A stretch of DNA of 64,000 bases from Lota lota (GCA_026745465.1 JACYXH010000231.1:27805-91804), one strand, 5' to 3'. Counted from the stretch's first letter, positions 20,465 through 34,300 are shown. Program-made: numbers and translations. Notes: generated from the letters alone by a model not told the origin.

Positions 20465-22370
20465 ACATGCTATTTCATATGTTGTTAATGTCTATTAGAC
20501 AAGCATATACAATGTAATATGTCTATAATGTCTATTTACGGTCATCTTGCTCTGCTTATTACAACAATAAATCATTTGGTTTGAAGTAACTCAGTACTGT
20601 ACTCAGTACAGTAATCTTTCCACTACATACTTTCTTACTCTTCCTCAAGCTATTATCTGATGAATACTTTTACTTCTACTTGAGTTATTATTACTTTAAA
20701 TATATTCTTGTTAAATATAAAAGTAGGCTGTTATAAATAGGAGGTTGTTGACAGTGCTCACCGTGGGGTCGTTTGATTGGACCACAGGATCCAGTGAGTG
20801 ACAGGTGGGGCGGTCTCTGGCTCGAGCCAAACGGAGGAGACGGTTGTACAGCTTGTGTCGGGTTTCAAACCCATCCCGTGTTCCCCTTCCGCGCACATTG
20901 GTTCACGAGTACAACGCGGGGGAAATGACGTGATTGGCTGGAAAACATGTTCCCCATGATTCCCACAACGTGGCCGGGCATGTGTGAGAGCACGGAGAGC
21001 AGTAGTCCCAGACGTCCATTCCAAACAGCGATCTGGTGACAACACGCCCTTGTCACTAAGGCCAATAAGCTGCAGCGGTTTCCTTCACATCGACACAGAT
21101 CACACGTTGACAATAAGCCGCCCTTGCTGCTTGTGGGACTTTACAAAGAGGCGTTCCCTCCCACTAGACGTGGCTCGCGTGCGGGCGGGGCTATGTGTAG
21201 CCCCGCCCACCGGTTCAATTGGTTTGAAGAGGGGCGGGGTCAGTCAGTCAGTCTCTCTACATGGAGAACAGTTGTCACAGACGTAGGCTTATATAGTTAT
21301 GGGAACCAACGAATGATAAAGAATAAAGCTGTTGAGAACTCTTCTATTAAACCTTCATTACCCTTTATAATTAGGCTTATATAGTTATAGGAACCAACGA
21401 ATAATAAAGAATAAAGCTGTTGAGAACTATTCTATTAAACCTTCATTACCCTTTATAATTAGGCTTATATAGTTATAGGAACCAACGAATAATAAAGAAT
21501 AAAGCTGTTGAGAACTCTTATATTAAACCTTCATTACCCTTTATAATTAGGCTTATATAGTTATAGGAACCAACGAATAATAAAGAATAAAGCTGTTGAG
21601 AACTCTTCTGTTAAACCTTCGTTACCTTTTATAATTAGGCTTATGTAGTTATAGGAACCAACGAATAATAAAGAATAAAGCTGTTGAGAACTCTTCTATT
21701 AAACCTTCATTACCCTTTATAATTAGGCTTATATAGTTATGGTTGTTGGATATGAAACGCACCACACACCGTGGCCTTATCCTACAAGTGTCCGAGAAGC
21801 TTCATGAACCTTCTCGGACCCCAACAATAACCGCTCCCCAGATGGAGCTGACGTTGTGACGTCACGGGGCCTCCGAAAGGGCCCGTAGACATCCCGGAAA
21901 GAACCGGACCGGAGTTCAGAGCAGCGTGGAACGGGTTTCTTTCTGCATTATGTGATTATTCTAGTAATGTTGACTAAAGAGCATAGGTTACTAAGTTTAA
22001 GATCATAGAAGACATACTAAGACGGAACAAGATAAGTGTTTCTATTGGTAATGATAAGAAATATAGATAATATAATTATATAGAATAATGAGCACTGTCA
22101 ATAACATCCTATTTCTAACAGCCTACTTTTATATATAACAAGTATATGTTTAAAGTAATAATAACTCAAGTAGAAGTAAAAGTAGTCATCAGATAATTAC
22201 TTGAGGAAGAGTAAGAAAGTATCTAGTGAAAAGACTACTCAAGTACTGAGTTACTTCATACCAAATGTTTTATTGTTGTAATAAGCAGAGCAAGATGAAC
22301 GTAAATAGACAAATATTACACTGTATATGCTTGTCAAATAGACATTAACAATGTATAAAATAGCATTCTT
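20465..22370. mobile_element. Foldback-like element with ~290-bp terminal inverted repeats
   Basis: 20,465-20,760 is the reverse complement of 22,085-22,370. Both arms share GTTAATGTCTATT-GACAAGC, CATCTTGCTCTGCTTATTAC, GAAGTAACTCAGTACT and TAAAAGTAGGCTGTTA. Between them lie the right part of the composite repeat (20,760-21,286), an 88-bp satellite array, and a CpG-rich unique piece (21,745-22,085). The arms contain ACTCAAGTA/AAAGTA words like hAT/Tol2-type termini. No transposase frame is present, so it is non-autonomous if mobile. Confidence 0.65.
21287..21741. repeat. 88-bp satellite array, about five units
   Basis: The unit starts GCTTATATAGTTATAGGAAC and continues CAACGAATAATAAAGAATAA, then AGCTGTTGAGAACTCTTC. 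Starts at 21,287, 21,375 and 21,463 fix the period at 88 bp. Inverted arrays of the same unit lie at 39,257-39,955 and 61,040-61,615. Confidence 0.95.
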
Positions 22371-22514
22371 TCTTTCCATAGCTCTCTCTCGCTCTTTCTC
22401 TCTCTCTCTTGATTCACAAAAAGACTTGCGTAAAAGCGAAAGTGTGTTACATTATAACAAAAAAAAATTAATGAAGTAAATTAAAGAGTAAATATAATCT
22501 CTTCATGTATTTAT

Positions 22515-22890
22515 GTGTGTGTACTGTGTTTGTGTGCGTGTACTGTGTACTGTGTGTGTAAAATGCATGTACTATGTGAGTGTGTACTATGAGTGTGTGT
22601 TTGTGTACTATGTGAATGTGTATGTGTGTGTATGAGTATGTGTGTGTGTACTATGTGTGTGTGTACTATGTGTGTGTGTACTGTGTGTGTACTATTCGTG
22701 TGTGTACTATGAGTGTGTGTACTATGTGTGTTTGTACTATGCGTGTACTGTGTGTGTACTATGTGTGTGTGTACTATGCGTGTGTGTATTATGTGTGTGT
22801 GTACTATGCGTGTACTGTGTGTGTGTACTATGCGTGTGTGTACTATGTGTGTGTGTACTATGTGTGTGTGTACTATGCGTGTACTACTGT
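22515..22890. repeat. Compound (GT)n-GTACTATG microsatellite
   Basis: About 20 units of roughly GTGTGTGTACTATG, ending some 45 nt past the NLR stop codon. The repeat stands where the NLR 3'UTR would be. Cys-Val-rich frames are artefacts of the period. Confidence 0.9.
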
Positions 22891-22934
22891 GTGCTGTACG
22901 TCCTGCCTGACTGCCAGCGTGTGCGCTTTGTTTT

Positions 22935-23488
22935 CTACAACCGACACAGAGACACTGAGCCACCACCCCACCCTAACCCAAACCCAGGGAGGAGGTCCTC
23001 CTGGGTGAAGGTGGACTGGAAGGTGTGGATGTGTGTCAGTGTGTCTGAGGACCCTCCTACATCTGGGGACACTCTGTAGAAGGACAGAGTGCCAGCAGGC
23101 CGGTCCAGATACACTCCTACTCTGTTAGAGCCAGGGGGGGGGAGACGTATGTATGTTCTACTACCGTTGTACCAGGCAGAGTAACCACCATCATAACACT
23201 CAAGACTCCAGGACTTGTTGTTCCCTCCAAGCCAGCTGTCATCACCCTCTCCTCTCCTTGTGATTCCTCTGTATGTCACTCCTATATAAACAACTCCTTC
23301 CCACTCTACCTCCCAGTAACAGCGGCCAGTCAGAGCCTCTCTACACAACACCTGGTCCCAGTAGTCAAATCTCTCTGGGTGATCAGGATACGACTGCTCC
23401 TCTCTAACCCGCGTCACCTTTCTGTTGTCCTCAGACAGAGAGAGTTGTCTGTGGGCTGTGTTTGGGTCCAGTGTGAGTTCACAGGCAT
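22935..23488 (-). CDS. NLR exon 10: B30.2 (PRY-SPRY)
   Basis: Begins after CCGTCAG with the phase-1 continuation [20 protein letters not shown], and ends VSLCRL. It is very similar to the B30.2 exons of the TRIM copies at 9.6, 17.7 and 50.2 kb. Motifs: [50 protein letters not shown]. Without the exon upstream it would look like another TRIM, but the linker exon 24,424-24,470 and LRR exons place it in the NLR. Confidence 0.88.
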
Positions 23489-24821
23489 CTGACGGGAGAA
23501 CAAGACACGATTAGCTGCTGAACCATTCTTCATCATCATCATCATCACTAGTTCTCTTGCATACTTCTTTTATTCTCTTTATGACACTTTTTAATCACTA
23601 TCTACACTTCAAACAGTAACATAGAAAGACAAAATCACATTGTATGATAGGTGCTATAGTTTGCTAGTGTGCTTTAGCTTTAGAGTTTATAGTGCATATT
23701 GTTTTTAAGATAATTAAAGTTAAACTTAATAGCTAATCCCATGTGTGTGTGAGTGGCTGTCCCAATCAAAACATTGAAACCAAGGAAAATGTATAAACTG
23801 CATTTACTCCCTCAATATTTACACTACATACACATATTATACATCAAAATGTTCGGCATGATGAGCTAATCACCCATACAAAATAACTAAGCAATACTTG
23901 TAATACCTTTACATCTTTAAAAACTTTTGGTTTTCCCAATCCACATACATTGCACTCAACCTTCAAAGGGACACCTGTGTGAACAACAGACTGAACAAGC
24001 TGAGCTCACATACAGGCTGGAAATTAACTGTTGGAGCCATAGAACTGGTTCATACATACTATATATACATAGACATGTACTCATACATTCTATATATACA
24101 TAGACATGTATTCATACATACACATATATACTATATATACATAGACATGTACTCATACATACACATACATACTATATATACATAGACATGTACTCATACA
24201 TACTATATATACACAGACATGTACTCATACTATATATAAATACATAGACATGTACTCATACATACACGTACATACTAGACATACATAAACACAGGGAAAC
24301 ATAGCTATACATACGTATACACAAGTACACATCTGAATGAACGGACGTCACCTCCTGCTGTGTGGATGGACTTTCAATCTCAATAGTTAGTGTGTGTTGT
24401 GATGAATCTAACTAAACACTTACACTTCTTTAGAGCTGGTCTCAGCCTCCACACTCCACCGTGCTCCACCCTGGGGGGGGAAACAAAGTGAGAGCAGCAT
24501 GTTGAAACATTCACCTTCATCATCTGATGTCTCATCACTTTCTACACAACATGAGTTCCAGCTGTGTTTTCAAACCACTTCATCTAGCAGCTGGTTGAAT
24601 CCTTGTAGGAGACATTGTCCCTGAGTGGTGAGCTGTCCTCTCCATACCTGAGAGTGTCCAGTCTCCAGCGTGGATCCTCCAGTCCAGCAGAGAGCAGCGT
24701 AACTCCTGAGTCTCCTGGGTGATTGTAGCTCAGGTCCAGCTCTCTCAGATGGGAGGGGTTGGAGCTCAGAGCTGAGGCCAGAGAAGCACAGCCTTCCTGT
24801 GTGACCAGGCAGCCAGACAAC

Positions 24822-24915
<94 letters not shown>

Positions 24916-27900
24916 TATTCTTCCTTCACTTGGATGTGAAACAGGATCTTAAACAAATGCTCCTTTCTCAATAGCTACAACTCAAATGAGATATTGTTCT
25001 GTTAGAGTCAGGAGAAGTCCGCTGTGTTTGGTACGCTAACACCATTTCTTCACAAGTTCTAACATTGTGTAGAACCAGGGAGTGTTTTGTCAGCAGGGAA
25101 AAGAGCAACAGAAATGCATTGGACATGAGCAGCACTTACACCAAACTAATGGGATGTTAATAAAGGACATCTTTAATGTTCCATATGAATCACTATACCA
25201 CGGCCAGTGATGTTCTAGTGGTGAGGTGTGCATTATATTCAGATCACAGCACGGCTAGAGACTCATCACCATGTCTACACTAATGACAACTCCTCAGCTC
25301 ACATCAGCTGGCCAGAGTTACATAACATATAACATACATAACATACTAGCAGTTAACAGGACAGCAACCCCTAACCCTAACCCTCACATCAGCTGGCCAG
25401 AGTTACATAACATATAACATTCATAACATACCAGCAGTTAACAGGACAGCAACCCCTAACCCTCACATCAGCTGGTGTCAAGTAATGTTGATTCATCGGT
25501 GTCCAGATATATTAGAAGGTATGGGGCGTAAGGGATGTCTGGTATACAGTAGTTAGGGGCTGGGCGAATCTCCTCACCAGCTTGTTCACAACCGTTACAG
25601 GATAACAAGCTTCACATAGTGACGGATCTAACACTGGCCAGCGTTACATAACATATAACATACATAACATACTAGCAGTTAACAGGACAGCAACCCCTAA
25701 CCCTCACATCAGCTGGCCAGAGTTACATAACATATAACATACATAACATACTAACAGTTAACAGGACAGCAACCCCTAACCCTAACCCTAACATCAGCTG
25801 GCCAGAGTTACATAACATATAACATACATAACATACTAGCAGTTAACAGGATAGCAACCCCTAACCCTAACCCTCACATCAGCTGGCCAGAGTTACATAA
25901 CATATAACATACATAACAAACTAGCAGTTAACAGGACAGCAACCCCTAACCCTAACCCTCACATCAGCTGGCCAGAGTTACATAACATATAACATACATA
26001 ACATACTAGCAGTTAACAGGACAGCAACCCCTAACCCTAACCCTCACATCAGCTGGCCAGCGTTCTGTGAGCTAGAATAACCTGTTAACTCATAACATAC
26101 TAGCAGTTAACAGGACAGCAAACATAAAGAACTAAACAATAACAATCTTGTTGAAATCAGTGGTCCTCTAAAGTTATGTCACTACTGTAGCGTTAGCATC
26201 CTCACTGACACGGTGAACCTAGCTTCTAGATGAATAATGATGCTGCATCGTGTCGTGTGTTCTTTTTCCATAACAGCCCACCTAGTCGTGGATCATCCCT
26301 TACATATTAAACAAGCCCAAAGACACAGTTTGAAGAAGAGGCTGATAACTGACCTGAGAGTTTCCAGTGTACAGTGTGGACTCCCCAGTCCAGCAGAGAG
26401 CAGCTTCACTCCTGAATCCTGCACATCATTGGCACTCAGGTCCAGCTCTCTCAGACTAGAGGAGTTGGAGCTGAGAACTGAGGCCAGAGCTTCACAGCAT
26501 CTCTCTGACAGATGACAGCCATTCAGCCTTCACACAAAATAAACACAACATGTTAGGAACTGTGTTTCATACATTCCACTCACAAAGACACGTCTAGCTC
26601 ACAGGAGAAACATCTTGTAGCAACAGTGATCACGTTATTTTTTGTTAGCTGGCCTGAGGAGTTCTCCTACATGTTAAGGGGGCGAGCATAGCGAGGGGAC
26701 CCAAATGCACGACACAGACACTGACACGGAGGTAAATAATACCAGGGATTTACTGAGGGCAACAAAAGAATAAGGCAGGAAACAGGGGGACGAGGCAAGG
26801 GGCTTGATGGCACGCAGGTAGTCAGACTGGAGGGGGTTCGTCAACGAGCAGGTAGTCAGACTGGAGGGGGTTCGGCAACGAGCAGGTAGTCAGACAGGAG
26901 GGGGTTCGGCAACGAGCAGGTAGTCAGACTGGAGGGGGTTCGGCAATGAGCAGGTAGTCAGACAGGAGGGGGTTCGGCAACGAGCAGGTAGTCAGACTGG
27001 AGGGGGTTCGTCAACGAGCAGGTAGTCAGACAGGAGGGGGTTCGGCAACGAGCAGGTAGTCAGACAGGAGGGGGTTCGGCAACGAGCAGGTAGTCAGGCA
27101 GATTGGAAAAGGGGAGAAGGTTGTTAGCACAAGTGATAAACACTTTAGCAAATATAGCACGAGGAAGGGCCAGGGACGAGGTACTGACTGTGGTAGTGTA
27201 AACAACGATCTAGCGATAACTGCTTGGAGATCCGGGGTTGATATAGTGAGTGCTAATGAAGATTGCCGGCCGGTGTGTAGACAGAGGGAGATGAATGGAT
27301 GAAGTAGTAGAAAGACACTGGCTAGGTGGCAGAAGTGGACGGCATGACACTACGCCAACTAGAAATGAGGTCTGACTCCCCAGAGCGCGCTCGCATGGGA
27401 AGCCGAATGGCAAAGCCCACCACCGTATATACACAGCCCACCCACCACCATATAGACACAGCCCACCACATAGACACAGCCCACCACCACCACATAGACA
27501 CAGCCCACCACAGTAGACACAGCCCACCACAGTAGACACAGCCCACCAGCGTATAGACACAGCCCACCAGCGTATAGACACAGCCCACCACCGTATAGAC
27601 ACAGCCCACCACCGTATAGACACAGCCCACCACCATATAGACACAGCCCACCACCACATAGACACAGCCCACCACCACATAGACACAGCCCACCACCACA
27701 TAGACACAGCCCACCACCCTATAGACACAGCCCACCACCACATAGACACAGCCCACCACCACATAGACACAGCCCACCACATAGACACAGCCCACCACAG
27801 TAGACACAGCCCACCACAGTAGACACAGCCCACCACAGTAGACACAGCCCACCAGCGTATAGACACAGCCCACCAGCGTATAGACACAGCCCACCACCAC

Positions 27901-30900
27901 ATAGACACAGCCCACCACCGTATAGACACAGCCCACCACCGTATAGACACAGCCCACCACCACATAGACACAGCCCACCACCACATAGACACAGCCCACC
28001 ACCCTATAGACACAGCCCACCACCACATAGACACAGCCCACCACCACATAGACACAGCCCACATAGACACAGCCCACCACATAGACACAGCCCACCACCA
28101 CATAGACACAGCCCACCACATAGACACAGCCCACCACATAGACACAGCCCACCACATAGACACAGCCCACCACATAGACACAGCCCACCACATAGACATA
28201 GCCCACCACCACATAGACACAGCCCACCACATAGACACAGCCCACCACCACATAGACACAGCCCACCACCACATAGACACAGCCCACCACCACATAGACA
28301 CAGCCCACCACCACATAGACACAGCCCACCACCACATAGACACAGCCCACCACCACATAGACACAGCCCACCACCATATAGGAAGGCACTTCCAAACCTG
28401 TTGGCCATTTCCCCACAAGAGAGAAACAGAGCATCAATCACAAACCGACACGCCAAGCTGGAAGATCCGACGTGCGCCCAAGTCAAAATCAGAGACACTC
28501 AGCACAAAATGAGGAAGTGTGTTAAAGAGCCAGTGAACCCAAAACCTTTTCTTGTGGTTTTAAACTTGGTAATGTGTCTAATATGATGGACAACATCGTA
28601 ATCTACGCAGTTTTATCACTGTTCCTAAAATAATACTGATTTAGAAAAAAAGGGTAAAATCCTATGTTTTTGCCCTTCTCCACAAAACAGGATGTAAACA
28701 TTCCCATCTGCTGAACGCAGGCAGTGTTCTTTAGTGACGTCTGAGGGCCTTTTCAGATGAACTCAGAGGAGTCACCTGATTGGACCTGTTAGGTCAGTCA
28801 GCAATTTTTCAAGTTTGCGTAGGCTAATCCTGCAGAAGGCATGGTTTTAGTGCTGATAGTCCAGTACTAGGTGGGACTGTACAACATACCTTTGGAATCT
28901 CACTGCAGCATTTATTTTGGTCTGGAGAAATGTTTCCACAATGCCTACAAGTTCACCTGTCAGAAGAAGTGAGTGGCATTGATCTATGATATTATCGGTT
29001 GGGTGTAGGATGAATCAGCGGAGTGGTCCTATATTTGTAATTGTGTTACTGCCTCGTCAAAAATTGATATAAATATTTATAAATATTTGTCAAAGGAACA
29101 CATGGCCCGTGGGCTGATTCTGATCATGTTTTCATGTTGTCTGCGATGCTCCGTCTACTTTCGTGTTTAACACTCGATAGGCTTGAGCGTGAACATATCA
29201 GAATTGGCACCTTGGCACGAATCTCAGCGGCATCCATTGGGACCCATTATATTAAACACAGAACAAAACCTAAAACCCAATATTCCTACGTGTGTTGTCT
29301 TTCTACACGTGTGTTTCGGCACAAAATGAGGAAGTGTGTTAAAGAGCCAGTGAACCCAAAACCTTTTCTCTTGGTTTTAAACATGGTATTATGTATTTTA
29401 TGATCGACAGCATGGTAATCTATGCCGTTTTATCAGTGTTACTAAAATAACACTGATAAAATAAAAGTTGAAATACTATGTTTTTGCCATTCTCCCCAAA
29501 ATACGATGTTTTGAAGAGAATCGGAAACTAAGAACTTAAAAAGAACCTGTTAAAAGGTTTCCATGGGGTGTTACCATGGGGATAACAACTCAGTCTAAAG
29601 ATTCTTCCGACGTGTGTTGTCTTTCTACTACGTGAGGTGGCGCTCCGTGGCTCGTCTGGTGTGTGACCCGCTTTACATTGAAGCTCTGCTGTAACCGAGT
29701 CAGACCGAGTGGATCCAAAAGACACAGACATTCTCTGAACAGCAATAACGTGATATTTAGGCTAGCAGGTAGAGTACAGTGCCCTGTGGCCGATTAAGTT
29801 AATCTAGAGATAACATTAACTTTTTCTATATTATTTTATCCAGACCAATCTATTGGTCGTGAGTTGATCGAATTTCAGTCGAGTCACTGTTACCAAAGTA
29901 AGACCGTCATTAAGAGAAAGCAGGTGTAAAATCCTGTGTTTTTGTCAGTCCGCCAACATGTTTGTGAACGTTCTCCTCTGCTCCAAACTCAAGTTGTTTT
30001 GGTGACATCAAAGTGCCTTTTAATAAGAACTTTGACGTCCCGCTGAAGGGACACCGGTGGCGAGGTGTGTGTGGATGTGTGGAGCTCCGTCTGGGCAGCG
30101 GTTGATGATGACCGCGTCCAAGAGAAAGCTTCTCACACACTTAGACGTTAGGTTTGCTAAACTACACAACATTTGGATTGCAGACCATTTGCAACAGCGC
30201 CACCCATGAAAGAAGGCCTTACCAGAAACAACCAGGTATTCAATGGTAATATAATATATTACCATTGTAGCGCCCCAACCTCTAGTGTTTATTCAGCTGT
30301 GTAACGAGGTCAATTAAGAATAGGACTTTTGGGTTCTTTATATTTCACATGATTAAAGTATAACCTTTACGTAGAACACTGTTAGATTATTGTAATATTA
30401 TAATTCAAAGACGAGTTGTGGAGTGTTATTAAATGACATTAAATGCTATTGAAATTGTATGGGGGAAAAGGGATGGATAAAATATGAAAGATAAACTAAA
30501 TATTAACCCGACTAAGGTTATTTACACCATTTACTGTCTCACCAGTAAACTCCAAAGTGCTTCCCTTATTTGTTTTCATATACATTTAGATCAATTGGCC
30601 TTTCACTAATAAGACTATTGACTTTCGTTTAACATAACTTCATAAAACCAAATTGCAATTTATATTTGATACTAAATGTACTATTTATGTGTTATACAAT
30701 TTCATACAAATTCTTGTATGACCAGGTAAAACACACTTTAAACTCCTATAAGAAATACAGTACACAGTAACCTGTGTGTCCACACACACAACACACACAC
30801 ACACACACACACGTCAAATGTATTCTGATATGAACCTTGTGGTGTAACTGTTTATTGAGTCAAACTGACCTGAGAGTTTCCAGTGTACAGTGTGGACTCC

Positions 30901-31241
30901 CCAGTCCAGCAGAGCAGCTTCACTCCTGAATCCTGCACATCATTGGTACTCAGGTCCAGCTCTCTCAGACTAGAGGAGTTGGAGCTGAGAACTGAGGCCA
31001 GAGCTTCACAGCATCTCTCTGACAGATGACAGCCATTCAGCCTTCACACAAGATAAACACAACATGTTAGGAACTGGGATCTTTAATTAGAAATGTTTTA
31101 TTAATTTAACTAATATATTCTATTCAATACATTAGATCCTCGTTTCTTCAGTATTGGGTGTAAAATGTAAGTTTTGTATGTTAATTACTTTTTATTGTAG
31201 TATTGTGTATATTGTGTATTGCATTGTAATACATGGTATCA

Positions 31242-31272
<31 letters not shown>

Positions 31273-31273
31273 C

Positions 31274-31304
<31 letters not shown>

Positions 31305-34300
31305 CATATATATACTGATACCATGTAGATATGACTTCTAATAATATACAAAACGTCTCTGTATGTATATATATATACACATACAGACGTTTTGTACCTT
31401 CTAATAATATACAAAACGTCTCAGAGACGTTTTGTATATTATTATAAGTTATTTTCCAATATTATGTATATTGTGTGCGAGCACGAGATCAGACATCATT
31501 TGTGCGCACGGGGGCGTCAGTTGCGTGCTGCTTCGCTTTACTGAGCGCGAGTCTGATCGCGATGGCAGTTAGTGTTTACAATAATGATTTGTGTGCACGG
31601 ATGTGCTAGTTGTGTGAGCACACAAAGTCATTTTTGCTCGCGGTTTTTGTCAGTGATATGCCGCCATAAACGTTGCAGGCCTGTACGGCTCGGTGTCACA
31701 ACATGATAGACTGTTCGCTCTTAACGTGAGCAAAACAAAGTCCCGGTACCGTTATAGGGAGAGGAGACGACGGATGAAGAAACTGGAATCCCGGGATGAT
31801 CTTCGTCAGGGGAACCGGGCGCTACCTGACCCTCTGCTGTGGACTATCCTCGTGCGTTACTCTGATGATTTATATCCCGTTCAGAGGATGCTAAGGCGGT
31901 TAGCAAACCAAGCTAGCTTTACACCAAACGACCAAAACATCCCCGACACGAACAAAAACACGAATAAAACAATCCCCAAATACACTCTCTCCCGTACTCA
32001 TTTAACCGTCAAACAACTAATAAGTAAATGTTTAAATATAATTTAGCTGGGCGATCTCTACAGAGAATAAAGTACTCTCTTCCTTTGTCCTCTTCTCTTC
32101 CCGCTCTCCTTTTCCCCGCTCGCTCGTGACCTCTCACCCTTCCCCAAATGACCTGGAAGTCTCTATATCAACCCTTCCTATTGGTTAAACCCAAATACAG
32201 TCCATATAACCAAATGTACTGAACAAGGTTAACATGTTTTAAAATAGTGGATAGCTATTATTAATTAATAATAAAATAATAATTAACATATTATTAATGT
32301 ATCCTAAATTGTAACAATTACTTATTTATAGCTATATATTTGAATTCAGCAGAATTTAACTATATAAACTATTATTATTAGGTCTTGGCTTTCCTAATTT
32401 ACTATTCATATTTGTTTATTAGTTTAACATATATTTACTAAATCATTACATCAATAAATGTTAATTATGTATTGTGTGTAAAATGTAAAAAAGTTGTTAT
32501 GTTGTATTTTTATATTCGAGTAGTATTTATATTGTGTTGTGTGTATTGTACTACATGTTAATAGTGAACCTACAGAGATGTTTTGTATATTTTATTATAA
32601 CTTGTATTCTAGTATTAGGTATATTGAGTTGTGTGTATTGTAATATATGTTATTAGTGAACCTACACACATTTCTTTGTATGCTGTTATAATTTTATACT
32701 GTAGTAGTATGTATATTGTGTTGTGTATTGTAATAAATGTTATTAGTACAGCTACAGAGATGTTTTGTATATTATTATAACTTTTATATTCTAGTTTTAT
32801 GTATATTGTGTTGTGTGTGTTGTAATACATGTTATTTGTGAACATACAGGTATGTTTTGGAGTCTTTGACCACTGGCAGCAGCCTCAGAAGACCCTCCTC
32901 TGAAGCAGAGTATTTATTCAGGTCAAACACATCCAGCTCCTCTTCTGAGGACAATAAGATGAAGACCAGAGCTGACCACTGAGCAGGGGAGAGAGATTCA
33001 TCGGAGAGTCTTCCTGATGTCAGGTACTGTTGGATCTCCTCCACTAGAGAACGGTCGTTCAGCTCATTCAGACAGTGGAACAGATTGATGCTTCTCTCTG
33101 GAGAGAGATCTCCACCTATCTTCTTCTTGATGTAAGACACTGTATTCTTATTGGTCTGTAAGCCTCTTCCCGTCTGTCCAAGCAGACCTCGTAGGAGAAC
33201 CTGATTGGTCGCCAGAGAGAGGCCCAGGAGGAAGCGGAGGAACAAGTCCAGGTGTCCGTTCTCACTCTGTAAGGCCTTGTCCACAGCGCTCCGGTAGAGG
33301 ACGAGTTTATATTTCCTGGAGGTTGGTGGTTCTTCTGAGAGCAGATTGATGCCAGTTTTGATGAAGGACAGAAAGACATAAAAGGCAGCCAGAAACTCCT
33401 GGATGCTCAGATGGACAAAGCAGAACACCTTGTCGTGGTACAGCCCACACTCCTCTTTAAAGATCTGGGTGAACACTCCTGAGTACACCGAGGCTGCCTT
33501 TATATCGATGCCACACTCTTCCAGGTCTGCCTCATAGAAGATCAGGTTGCCTTTCTCCAGCTGGTCAAAAGCCAGTTTTCCCAGAGAAACAATGATCTTC
33601 CTGCTCTCTGAACTCCAGCGTGGATCTGTTCCAGCTCTCCCATGATACTTCCTGTCCCCCTGTATGGACTGAACCCTCAGGAAGTGGATGTACATCTGAG
33701 TCACAGTCTTGGGCATCTCTTCTTCTCTCTGAGATGTTTTGAACCAGTCCTCCAGAACTGTAGCAGTGATCCAACAGAAGACTGGGATGTGACACATGAT
33801 GTGGAGGCTTCGTGATTTCTTGATGTGGGGGATGATTGTGCTGGCCAGCGTCTCCTCTCTGAATCTCTTCCTGAAGAACTCCTCCTTCTGTGGGTCAGTG
33901 AACCCTCTCACCTCTGTCACCATGTCAACACACTCAGCAGGGATCTGATTGGCTGCCGCAGGGCGTGTGGTTATCCAGATGCGAGCAGAGGGAAGCAGGT
34001 CGCCCCTGATGAGGTTTGTCAGCAGCACGTCCAACGAGGTGGACTCTGTGACATCAGTCCAGATCTGGTTGTTCTGGAAGTCCAGAGGAAGTCGACACTC
34101 ATCCAGACCATCCAAGATGAAGACAACTTGGAACCGGTCGTAACTGCAGATTCCTGCTTCTTTGGTCTCAATGAAGAAGTGATGAAGAAGTTCCACCAAG
34201 CTAAACTCTTTCCCTTTCAGTAAATTCAGCTCTCTGAAAGTGAAGAGAAATGTGAAGTGATCGTCGTGGTTGGCTTTGCCTTCAGCCCAGTCCAGAGTGA

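Noticed and set aside
22616-23079. Cys/Val-rich + frames downstream of the NLR
   Set aside because: Made of GTGTACTATG repeat running into the antisense of the B30.2 exon.
22935-24470. Reading the minus-strand B30.2 exon as another TRIM gene
   Set aside because: The exon upstream of it encodes the NLR linker [15 protein letters not shown], preceded by LRR exons and not by an RBCC exon.
27210-28437. Two ~370-400-codon minus-strand frames rich in WWAVSM or VYVVVG
   Set aside because: They lie on a 21-bp minisatellite in an NLR intron. Triplet-multiple units keep frames open, and there is no unique coding sequence.
33825-34223. 132-codon + frame inside the NACHT exon
   Set aside because: Antisense shadow of a clear FISNA-NACHT coding exon.
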